DNA of 64,000 nucleotides, taken from Planctomycetales bacterium 71-10 (GTDB lineage Bacteria > Planctomycetota > Planctomycetia > Isosphaerales > Isosphaeraceae). A model generated the notes under the pieces. It ran no database searches. It saw only the letters and a program-made list of their open reading frames with translations, and was not told the DNA's origin. Location: assembly GCA_001898385.1 (NCBI GenBank), contig MKTT01000050.1:62001-126000 (forward strand), written 5' to 3'. Positions 56,482 to 64,000 of the stretch are shown piece by piece (position 1 is the stretch's first letter; each line of letters begins with the position of its first letter). Both the position numbers and the translations under genes were made by a program.

Positions 56482-56664
56482 GTCCTTCCCCCCTCGCGGG
56501 GGAAGGTGGCCCGAAGGGCCGGATGAGGGGGACGACGCGCCAGACGGCCGTCGGGCGCTAGGGCGGCCCCATCGGGCGGGCCTTCGAATTGCGGCGGCGC
56601 CCGCGCTTCGCGTCCCCCTCATCTGACGCCTTCGGCGTCTGTCTTCCCCCGCAAGGGGGGAAGA
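56482..56664 (+). repeat. REPIN-like repeat family A, copy 3
   Basis: A 183-bp element with the same parts in the same order as copy 2: CTTCCCCC hairpins at both ends, GGCCC-gaa-GGGCC, GATGAGGGGGA paired with TCCCCCTCATC, and GACGCC-ttc-GGCGTC. The core differs from copy 2 by substitutions and small indels but keeps GACGGCCGTCGGG and the GCTTCGCG end. It lies 171 bp before mscL. Confidence 0.88.
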
Positions 56665-56835
56665 TCGTCTTCGATCCGCATCGACACGTTTTCGACTCAG
56701 TTCCACGAGGGGAGGGATGTCGTCCGAGGGCTCTGAAGGACGGATGCAACTCGGAGGGAAGCTGCTGTAGGGGGGCTGCGGCATGCCGTTCGCGGTCCGG
56801 TCGGGAACGAACACGACCCATCCGGAGCGGCAGCC

Positions 56836-57285
56836 ATGATGAAGGATTTCGACCCGGCTCTTCAGGCGTGGAGCCTGCTGGACCAGTTCAAGAAATTCGC
56901 CTTCAAGGGGAATGTGGTCGACCTGGCGGTCGGCGTGGTGATCGGCACGGCGTTCGGCAAGATCGTCGACTCGCTGGTCAAGAGCATCATCATGCCGCTG
57001 CTGAGCGTCGTGCTCCCCGCCCAGAGGCGGTACCAGGACTGGACCTGGACCATCCAGGGCAAGGCGATCCCCTACGGCCAGTTCCTCGCGGAGGTCGTGA
57101 ACTTCCTGATCGTCGCGGCGGCGCTCTTCTTCTTCGTGGTCAAGTTCCTCGGCTGGCTGATGCACACGCGCCAGGAGGAGGAGGCCAAGCCCGCCCCCCC
57201 GCCGACCCGGGACCAGCAGCTTTTGGAGGAGATCCGCGACCTCCTCAAGGCGCGGGGCGAGGCGTCGCCCTCGGCACGTCCTTGA
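56836..57285 (+). CDS. mscL: Large-conductance mechanosensitive channel
   Basis: A 149-residue inner-membrane channel that opens on sudden osmotic downshift. The family signature FKKFAFKGNVVDLAVGVVIGTAFGKIVDSLVKSI is clear (written here only in part as GNVVDLAVGVVIGTAFGKIV). Helix TM1 is about residues 24-50 and TM2 about 85-110, with the C-terminal amphipathic bundle at 130-140. A long, Pro-rich cytoplasmic linker precedes it. The last 41 bp overlap the end of the convergent apbE gene. Confidence 0.95.
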   Translation: MMKDFDPALQAWSLLDQFKKFAFKGNVVDLAVGVVIGTAFGKIVDSLVKSIIMPLLSVVLPAQRRYQDWTWTIQGKAIPYGQFLAEVVNFLIVAAALFFFVVKFLGWLMHTRQEEEAKPAPPPTRDQQLLEEIRDLLKARGEASPSARP

Positions 57286-58270
57286 ACCGCTTCGACTCGT
57301 ATCGTCGGACCGCCCCGCCTTCCTCGCGCGTGTAGACGGCCGCCGCGCCGGGGATCGAGTCGATCCACGCCAGGCCCTCCTCGCGGCCCATCATGTAGGC
57401 GGTCGTCTCCAGGGCGTCGGCGGTGGTCCCGTCGGGGGCGACCACCGTCACGCTGGCCCGCTCCTCGAAGGCCCGGCCGGTCTTCGGGTCGATGATGTGG
57501 GAGTAGCGGCGGCCGTCGATGATCACGAACCGCTCGGCGTCGCCCGAGGTGGACGTGGCGCAGTCCTTGAGGCTGAGGTAGATCTCGGGGGCCTGCTTCG
57601 ACGGCTCCAGCGTCGCCACGCCGATCGTCCAGCCGTCGGAGCCGGGGGGGGGGCCGGAGACCACGATGTCGCCGGCGCCGGCGACCAGGGCGCGGTCGAC
57701 GCCGTGCTCGCGGAGGACGTCGATCGCCGCCTGCGAGGCCAGGCCCTTGGCGATGCCGCCGACGTCCAGCTTCATGCCGGGGCGCGTCAGCCGGACGGTC
57801 CGGGCCGCGGGGTCGAGGATCAGCTTGTCCATGCCGACGAGCGGGAGGGCCTCGGCGAGCTTCTCCGGGTCGGGGAGCTTGCGCTCGCGGCGCGCCCGCC
57901 GCCAGAGCCGGCCGACGGGGGCGATGGTCGGGTCGAGGAGGCCGCCCGATTTCTCGTACCAGGCCCGCGACTCCTCCAGCACGCGGAACAGGTCGGGCCC
58001 CACGGCGACCGGCGGCCCCCCGGCCGAGCCGGCGAGCCGCGAGAGTTCGCTCTCCGGGTCGTAGTCGCTGAGGGCCGCATCGAGACGGGCGATGCGATCG
58101 AACGCGGCGCGGGACGCGCGTCTGGCGGCCCCTTCGTCCGCGCAGTATAAGAGAACCTTGAACGGGCTCCCCATGTGCGTCTCGACGAACTCATAGCGTT
58201 GAAGCTCGCCCGCGCCGGCCCGAGCGACCGCCGCGGCGACGAGGATCCAGGCGCCCAGGCGCACGCCCAT
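57245..58270 (-). CDS. apbE: FAD:protein FMN transferase (ApbE)
   Basis: A 341-residue exported flavin transferase that attaches FMN to Thr/Ser of target proteins such as NqrB/C and RnfG. A signal peptide covers about residues 1-21; there is no lipobox. MGSPFKVLLY, LDVGGIAKGLASQ and the SHIIDPKTGR segment with its conserved His and Asp are present, as are the C-terminal Asp/Thr-rich metal residues in TTADALETTAYMM. ATG 58270 is used; GTG 58285 with a G-rich site is a possible earlier start. No Nqr/Rnf genes are in the window. The 3' end overlaps mscL by 41 bp. Confidence 0.93.
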   Translation of the reverse strand: MGVRLGAWILVAAAVARAGAGELQRYEFVETHMGSPFKVLLYCADEGAARRASRAAFDRIARLDAALSDYDPESELSRLAGSAGGPPVAVGPDLFRVLEESRAWYEKSGGLLDPTIAPVGRLWRRARRERKLPDPEKLAEALPLVGMDKLILDPAARTVRLTRPGMKLDVGGIAKGLASQAAIDVLREHGVDRALVAGAGDIVVSGPPPGSDGWTIGVATLEPSKQAPEIYLSLKDCATSTSGDAERFVIIDGRRYSHIIDPKTGRAFEERASVTVVAPDGTTADALETTAYMMGREEGLAWIDSIPGAAAVYTREEGGAVRRYESKRFKDVPRATPRPAP

Positions 58271-58367
58271 GGGTACACGAGCCACGACATCCCCCCGCCG
58301 ATCGTCCTCCGTCTCGCCGCCCGGGGACCGCCCCCGGCCGAGCCTCGACCCGCTGGAGCATATCAAA

Positions 58368-59417
<1,050 letters not shown>

Positions 59418-59553
59418 GGGCCCCGACGATCATCGCCCCGCCGCAGCCGCACGCTCGGATGGTGTAGAGACAGTCAGTCCGGGGCGGCGACGGAGCCGGC
59501 CGCGTGAGGCCCGATCCGTCCCGCCTTCCCCTTCCCCCCGGAGTCGCCGAGTC

Positions 59554-60819
59554 ATGACCGATCCGAACCGCCGCTCGTTCCTCAAGGCTTCGTCGGCCGC
59601 CGCCGCCGGGCTCGCCTTCCTGCCCAACGCCCACGCCCGCGGCAACGACGTCATCAAGGTCGGCCTGGTCGGCTGCGGCGGCCGGGGCACCGGCGCCGTC
59701 GACAACATCTGCGAGGCCGCCGGCACCACCTACAACATCAAGATCGTCGCCATGGGCGACGTCTTCGAAGACCACCTGCGGAACTGCCGCGAGGCCACGA
59801 AGAACGGCGGGAACTCGAAGGACAAGTACGACGTCTCCGACGATCGCTGCTTCGTCGGCCTGGACGCGTACAAGAAGGTCATCGAGGCCAGCGACCTGGT
59901 CATCCTCGCCACGCCGCCGGGCTTCCGCCCGCAGCACATCGAGGCCGTGATCGAGGCCGGCAAGAACCTGTTCACCGAGAAGCCCGTCGCCGTCGACGGC
60001 ACCGGCATCCGCAAGGTGCTGGCCGCGGCCGACAAGGCCAAGGAGAAGAAGCTGGCCGTCGTCGCCGGCACCCAGCGCCGGCACCAGCCGGGCTACCTTG
60101 AGAGCCTGAAGCGGATCCACGACGGCGCCATCGGCGAGGTCAACGGCGGCCAGGTCTACTGGAACCAGGGCTCCATCTGGGCCAACAAGCGGCAGCCCGA
60201 GTGGAGCGACGTCGAGTACCAGCTCCGCAACTGGTACCACTTCCTCTGGCTGTGCGGCGACCACATCGTCGAGCAGCACGTCCACAACCTGGACGTCGCC
60301 AACTGGGCCGTCGGCGCCCACCCCGTCCGCGCCGTCGGCATGGGCGGCCGGCAGCAGGTCGCCGGGCCGGAGCTGGGCCAGAGCTACGACCACTTCGCCG
60401 TCGACTACGAGTACCCCAACGACGTCCACATCATGTCGATGTGCCGCCAGATCCCCGGCTGCGAGAACAACGTCTCCGAGACGATCGTCGGGACGAAGGG
60501 CCGGTTCCAGAGCAACGGCTACCGCTTCTCCGGCGCGAACAAGGAGCGGATCCGCGTCCACGACGGCAACGCCTACGTCCACGAGCACACCCACCTGCTG
60601 GAGAGCATCGTCTCCGGCCAGCCGCTCAACGAGCTGCGCCAGGTCGCCGAGAGCACGCTGACGGCGATCATGGGCCGGATGTCGGCCTACACCGGCAAGG
60701 CCGTGACGTGGGAGGAGGCCCTCAACTCCAAGCTCGACACCTTCCCGAAGGACCTGACCATCAAGGGGAGCCTCGCCGAGCCCGAGTTCCCCCGCCCGGG
60801 CGTCACCGAGCTGATCTGA
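59554..60819 (+). CDS. Gfo/Idh/MocA family oxidoreductase, Tat-exported
   Basis: A 421-residue dehydrogenase-like protein. Residues 5-28 show a Tat leader (NRRSFLKASS and a hydrophobic Ala stretch). The Rossmann loop VGLVGCGGRGTGAV and the family motif GKNLFTEKPVAVDG with its conserved Lys-Pro follow. The C-terminal domain has CGDHIVEQHVHNLD. This is a common type in planctomycetes, probably acting on sugars outside the cytoplasm. It ends before a strong terminator, and a family A repeat lies between it and the ThuA gene. Confidence 0.92.
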   Translation: MTDPNRRSFLKASSAAAAGLAFLPNAHARGNDVIKVGLVGCGGRGTGAVDNICEAAGTTYNIKIVAMGDVFEDHLRNCREATKNGGNSKDKYDVSDDRCFVGLDAYKKVIEASDLVILATPPGFRPQHIEAVIEAGKNLFTEKPVAVDGTGIRKVLAAADKAKEKKLAVVAGTQRRHQPGYLESLKRIHDGAIGEVNGGQVYWNQGSIWANKRQPEWSDVEYQLRNWYHFLWLCGDHIVEQHVHNLDVANWAVGAHPVRAVGMGGRQQVAGPELGQSYDHFAVDYEYPNDVHIMSMCRQIPGCENNVSETIVGTKGRFQSNGYRFSGANKERIRVHDGNAYVHEHTHLLESIVSGQPLNELRQVAESTLTAIMGRMSAYTGKAVTWEEALNSKLDTFPKDLTIKGSLAEPEFPRPGVTELI

Positions 60820-60831
60820 CCCGAGCCTGCG

Positions 60832-60880
60832 AGGGCGGGGCGTCGCGCGGGATCGCCCGCGCCGCCCCGCCCTTCCTTTT
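60832..60880 (+). terminator. Rho-independent terminator after the oxidoreductase
   Basis: AGGGCGGGGCG (60832-60842) pairs with CGCCCCGCCCT (60862-60872) and continues through CGCG/CGCG and GGG-atc-CCC inside, forming a long GC stem. It is followed by TCCTTTTCCCC. The position is 13 bp after the stop codon. Confidence 0.82.
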
Positions 60881-60917
60881 CCCCGACCGCCGCGGATTTG
60901 GGCGGCCATCGTAACGG

Positions 60918-61100
60918 CCTTCCCCCCTGGCGGGGGAAGGTGGCCCGCAGGGCCGGATGAGGGGGAAGACGAGCGAGACGGCCGTCGGGTCGCAAGGACG
61001 GCCCATCCGGGCGGGCTTGCGAAATCCAACGGTGCCTGTGCTTCGCGTCCCCCTCATCTGACGCCTTCGGCGTCTGTCTTCCCCCGCCAGGGGGGAAGAT
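60918..61100 (+). repeat. REPIN-like repeat family A, copy 4
   Basis: A 183-bp copy directly after the terminator at 60832 and 78 bp before the ThuA gene. The parts match copies 2 and 3. The left short hairpin is GGCCC-gca-GGGCC, with a loop change only. The gap 60820-61178 holds nothing else than the terminator and this repeat. Confidence 0.88.
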
Positions 61101-61178
61101 CGGTCGCGTCGAGACCCCCTCAAGATCCATAACGGCCAGTCCATCTTTCCCACGAACCAGCGCACCAGGGGACGCCCC

Positions 61179-62057
61179 ATGACCCGACACCGCACCCTCG
61201 GCCTCGCGGCCGTCCTGCTCGCGGCGGGGGCCGCGACGGCCGCCGCGGCGGAGCCGACCAAGATCGTCCTCATCGCCGGCCGGCCCAGCCACGGGCCCGG
61301 CGAGCACGAATTCAACGCCGGCTGCAAGCTGATGGCGAAGTGCCTGGCCGAGGTCCCCGGCGTCGCGCCCGTCGTCGTCGAGGGGGGCTGGCCGAAGGAC
61401 GAGGCCGTCTTCGACGGCGCGAAGGCCCTGATCTTCTTCATGGACGGCGGCGCAGGCCACCCCGCCATCCAGGGCGATCACGCGAAGACGATCCAGAAGC
61501 TCGTCGACAAGGGCGTCGGCCTGGGCTTCATGCACTACGGCGTCGAGGTCCCCAAGGGGGAGCCCGGCGACAAGTTCCTCGACTGGATCGGCGGCTACTA
61601 CGAGACCGGCTACTCCACCAACCCGCACTGGAAGGCCGCCATCGAGAGCCTGCCGGAGCACCCCATCACGCGCGGCGTGAAGCCGTTCGCCGTGACCGAC
61701 GAGTGGTACTACAGCATCCGCTTCCGCCCGGAGATGAAGGGGGTCACGCCGATCCTGGTGGCCAAGCCCGACGACGCCACCCGCGACACCTCGCACACCT
61801 CCCCGGCCGGCCCGTACAAGCACATCCAGGCGGCCAGGGGCCGGCCCGAGGTGCTGGCCTGGGCCGTCGAGCGCCCCGACGGCGGCCGAGGCTACGGCTT
61901 CACCGGCGGGCACGCGCACGCCAACTGGGGCGACCCCGACTTCCGCAAGCTCAACCTGAACGCCGTCCTCTGGACCGCCGGCCTCGACGTCCCCGCCGGC
62001 GGCGTCGAGTCGAAGGTCTCGCCCGAGGAACTCAAGCAGAACCTCGACCCCAAGTGA
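61179..62057 (+). CDS. Secreted ThuA-domain (trehalose-utilisation-like) protein
   Basis: A 292-residue exported protein with a signal peptide (about residues 1-24, ending ATAAAA). It has the ThuA fold: KIVLIAGRPSHGPGEHEF at the N-terminus, FMDGGAGHP, GVGLGFMHYGVEVP and TDEWYY, with several conserved His and Asp. ThuA members are linked to disaccharide oxidation together with Gfo/Idh/MocA dehydrogenases, and such a gene lies directly upstream, so joint carbohydrate use is plausible. The exact reaction is unknown. Confidence 0.88.
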   Translation: MTRHRTLGLAAVLLAAGAATAAAAEPTKIVLIAGRPSHGPGEHEFNAGCKLMAKCLAEVPGVAPVVVEGGWPKDEAVFDGAKALIFFMDGGAGHPAIQGDHAKTIQKLVDKGVGLGFMHYGVEVPKGEPGDKFLDWIGGYYETGYSTNPHWKAAIESLPEHPITRGVKPFAVTDEWYYSIRFRPEMKGVTPILVAKPDDATRDTSHTSPAGPYKHIQAARGRPEVLAWAVERPDGGRGYGFTGGHAHANWGDPDFRKLNLNAVLWTAGLDVPAGGVESKVSPEELKQNLDPK

Positions 62058-62120
62058 CCCCCCGGGGCGGGTCGGCTTGATTTCGGCCGACCCAACCCGC
62101 AACCTGGAAGGCTCCGGCCG

Positions 62121-62163
62121 CGCGCCCGGGCCCGGCAAGCCCGGGCGCGGGCGTTCGGCTTTT
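62121..62163 (+). terminator. Terminator-like hairpin after the ThuA gene
   Basis: CGCGCCCGGG (62121-62130) pairs perfectly with CCCGGGCGCG (62140-62149) around a 9-nt loop. The sequence continues GGCGTTCGGCTTTTCG, so the T-run is 12 bp away, which makes it a weaker terminator. It lies 63 bp after the stop codon. Confidence 0.6.
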
Positions 62164-62196
62164 CGAACCGATCCAATCAGGGAAGGACCCATCCCC

Positions 62197-64000
62197 GTGA
62201 GCTTCACGCCTGGAACACGCCTCGCCGCCGTCCTCCTCGCCGGGGGGGCGATCGCCTCCGGCCTCGCCCGCGGCGACGACCCCGCCCCGACGCGCTCGGG
62301 CGTCGACCGCTCGGGCTTCGACGCCGCCGTCCGCCCGCAGGACGACTTCTTCCGGCACGTCAACGGCGGCTGGATCAGCCGGACCGACATCCCCGCCGAC
62401 AAGGCCCGCTGGGGGACCTTCGACCGGCTGGTCGAGGAGAGCGACGCCGCCATCCGCGCGATCATCGAGGAGGCCGAGAAGGCCGACGCCCCCGCCGGCT
62501 CCGAGGCCCGCAAGGTCGGCGACCTCTACAAGAGCTTCATGGACGAGGCCCGCGCCGACGCCCTGGGGATCAAGCCCCTCGCCGACGACCTCGCCCGCGT
62601 CGACGCCCTGGCCGACAAGAAGGGCCTGGTCGCCCTCCTCGGCACGCTCCAGCGCCAGGGCGTGGGGGGCGTGTTCGGGGCCGGCGTGAGCGTCGACGCC
62701 AAGAAGTCGGACCAGTACGCCGTCTACATGGGGCAGGGGGGGATCAGCCTGCCGGACGAGTCGTACTACCGCGATCCCAAGCATCAGGACGTCCGCGACG
62801 CCTTCGTCGCGCACGTCGAGCGGCTGCTCGGCCTGGCCGGGGTCGCCGAACCGAAGGCCGCCGCGGCCAAGGTGCTGGAGATCGAGACCGCGATCGCCAA
62901 GCACCACTGGGACCGCGTCAAGCGCCGGGATCGCACGCTCAGCTATAACAAGAAGACCTTCGCCGAGCTGGAATCGCTCGCCCCGGCGATCGACTGGAAG
63001 GCGTGGTTCGAGAACCAGGGCGCCCCGAAGCTGGGCGAGGTGATCGTCGGCCAGCCCGACTTCTTCGCCGCCGCGTCGAAGCTGATCGAGGACGTGCCGC
63101 TGGACGACTGGAAGACCTGGCTGCGCTGGCGGCTGGTCCACGGCGCGGCCGAGTACCTGAGCCGGCCGTTCGTCGAGGAGGATTTCGCGTTCTACGGCCG
63201 CACCCTCTCCGGGACGCCGGAACTCCCCGCGCGCTGGAAGCGCGGGGTGGGGCTGGTCTCCGGGGCGATGGGCGAGGCCGTCGGCAAGCTCTACGTCGAG
63301 AAGCACTTCCCGCCCGCGGCCAAGGCCCGCATGCAGGAGCTGGTCGACAACCTGATCGCGGCCTATCGCGAGAGCATCTCCGGCCTCGACTGGATGAGCC
63401 CGGAGACCCGCGCCAAGGCCCTCGAAAAGATGGGCAAGTTCCACCCCAAGATCGGCTACCCGGACGTCTGGCGCGACTACTCGAAGCTGGAGATCAAGGC
63501 CGACGACCTGCTGGGGAACGTCCGGCGCTCCAACGCCTTCGAGAACGACCGCGACTTCGCCAAGCTCGGCGGGCCGATCGACCGGACCGAATGGGGGATG
63601 ACGCCGCACACGGTCAACGCCTACTACAACCCGACCCTCAACGAGATCGTCTTCCCCGCCGCCATCCTCCAGCCGCCGTTCTTCGACCTCGCGGCCGACG
63701 ACGCGGTGAACTACGGGGCCATCGGCGCGGTGATCGGCCACGAGATCGGCCACGGCTTCGACGACCAGGGCTCCAAGTCCGACGGCGACGGCAACATGGT
63801 CGATTGGTGGACCGACGCCGACCGCAAGGAGTTCGAGGCCCGCGCCAAGAAGCTGATCGAGCAGTACGACGGCTTCGAGCCGAAGCAGCTCCCCGGCCAG
63901 AAGGTCAACGGGGCGCTGACGATCGGCGAGAACATCGGCGACCTGGGCGGCCTGTCGATCGCCTACAAGGCGTACCGGAAGTCGCTCGACGGCAAGGAGG
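62197..64000 (+). CDS. M13 family metallopeptidase (neprilysin-like), 3' truncated
   Basis: An exported zinc endopeptidase, cut by the right end of the window; about 601 residues are visible. GTG 62197 has GGAAGGA nine bases upstream and a signal peptide follows (LAAVLLAGGAIASGLA). The M13_N domain has DDFFRHVNGGWI. The catalytic M13 domain shows VNAYYNP, NEIVFPAAIL, HEIGHGFDD with zinc ligands and the catalytic Glu (about residue 515), and ENIGDLGG with the third zinc ligand. Family length is about 670-690, so only the last 70-90 residues are missing. It would act in the periplasm on peptides. Confidence 0.93.
   Translation, partial: MSFTPGTRLAAVLLAGGAIASGLARGDDPAPTRSGVDRSGFDAAVRPQDDFFRHVNGGWISRTDIPADKARWGTFDRLVEESDAAIRAIIEEAEKADAPAGSEARKVGDLYKSFMDEARADALGIKPLADDLARVDALADKKGLVALLGTLQRQGVGGVFGAGVSVDAKKSDQYAVYMGQGGISLPDESYYRDPKHQDVRDAFVAHVERLLGLAGVAEPKAAAAKVLEIETAIAKHHWDRVKRRDRTLSYNKKTFAELESLAPAIDWKAWFENQGAPKLGEVIVGQPDFFAAASKLIEDVPLDDWKTWLRWRLVHGAAEYLSRPFVEEDFAFYGRTLSGTPELPARWKRGVGLVSGAMGEAVGKLYVEKHFPPAAKARMQELVDNLIAAYRESISGLDWMSPETRAKALEKMGKFHPKIGYPDVWRDYSKLEIKADDLLGNVRRSNAFENDRDFAKLGGPIDRTEWGMTPHTVNAYYNPTLNEIVFPAAILQPPFFDLAADDAVNYGAIGAVIGHEIGHGFDDQGSKSDGDGNMVDWWTDADRKEFEARAKKLIEQYDGFEPKQLPGQKVNGALTIGENIGDLGGLSIAYKAYRKSLDGKE

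Larger units (their letters stand above)
55785..56835. other. Intergenic region, 1051 bp, with two repeat elements
   Basis: This is the longest noncoding gap. It holds one family B repeat (56023-56186) and one family A repeat (56482-56664), 296 bp apart. The rest has no open frame with coding character: a 72-codon frame at 55781-55999 has no ribosome site and no conserved pattern. The sequence between the repeats is slightly AT-richer than coding DNA. Confidence 0.6.

Overview
The window is a continuous piece of a GC-rich bacterial chromosome that looks like a planctomycete, most likely family Isosphaeraceae (Paludisphaera, Singulisphaera or Tautonia-like). This placement is inferred from gene content, not from a database search. 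The clues are a secreted protein with an N-terminal VEGLEGR motif (5203-6033), a PEP-CTERM protein, tandem FHA proteins, a Ser/Thr kinase with a C-terminal metal-binding module, Tat-exported Gfo/Idh/MocA oxidoreductases, a ThuA-domain protein and many secreted proteins of unknown function. I see no rRNA, phage, insertion sequence, integrase, CRISPR array or recognisable defence island. The window cuts one gene at each end: a HlyD-type adaptor on the left and an M13 metallopeptidase on the right.

Layout. 1-3.0 kb: MacA/MacB-type export pair on the + strand, with a repeat element between the two genes. 3.4-4.1 kb: two small stress-type membrane proteins (CsbD/DUF883-like and DUF1328) closed by a terminator. 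4.2-6.0 kb: a divergent TrmB-like methyltransferase and a secreted protein. 6.0-15.1 kb: a long minus-strand block made of a TetR regulator, an RND adaptor lipoprotein, an RND pump and two translationally coupled alkaline-phosphatase-superfamily proteins. 15.4 kb: tRNA-Ala(UGC). 15.6-20.9 kb: GDSL hydrolase, Gfo/Idh/MocA oxidoreductase, ceramidase-like protein and an epimerase. 21.4-25.6 kb: tandem FHA genes, a Gly/Tyr-rich secreted protein and a DUF885 peptidase. 25.8-30.6 kb: a degenerate histidine phosphatase, accD, a PIG-L deacetylase, lexA, rnhA and hemQ. 30.7-34.7 kb: Ser/Thr kinase, Cys-rich lipoprotein and PEP-CTERM protein. 34.8-38.8 kb: YjhG/YagF-type dehydratase, DUF971 protein and glycosyltransferase. 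38.6-40.5 kb: Rrf2 regulator divergent from flavohaemoglobin hmp. 40.5-43.4 kb: glycerate kinase-thiL-tsaE operon and csrA. 43.7-48.8 kb: YfhO-like membrane protein, argC, an MDR reductase and rdgB. 49.0-54.2 kb: minus-strand argB-argD-argF-rph plus a secreted unknown. 54.5-64 kb: gltA, mscL, apbE, a SUMF1-domain protein, a Gfo/Idh/MocA oxidoreductase, a ThuA protein and the M13 peptidase.

The most distinctive structure is a set of dispersed REPIN-like repeats. Family A (about 180 bp) has four copies and family B (164 bp) has two. Both share one architecture: two inverted REP-like arms, each with two hairpins, around a variable core. In each family the short hairpin differs between the two arms but keeps its pairing. 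Other points worth attention are a histidine-phosphatase homologue that has lost its catalytic residues, a phosphatase paralogue pair in which one copy has lost several metal ligands, a probable CTG start for argF in a CTGA overlap, a probably leaderless tetR transcript, a TrmB homologue with altered signature residues and a kinase carrying an Ada-like four-cysteine module outside the membrane.
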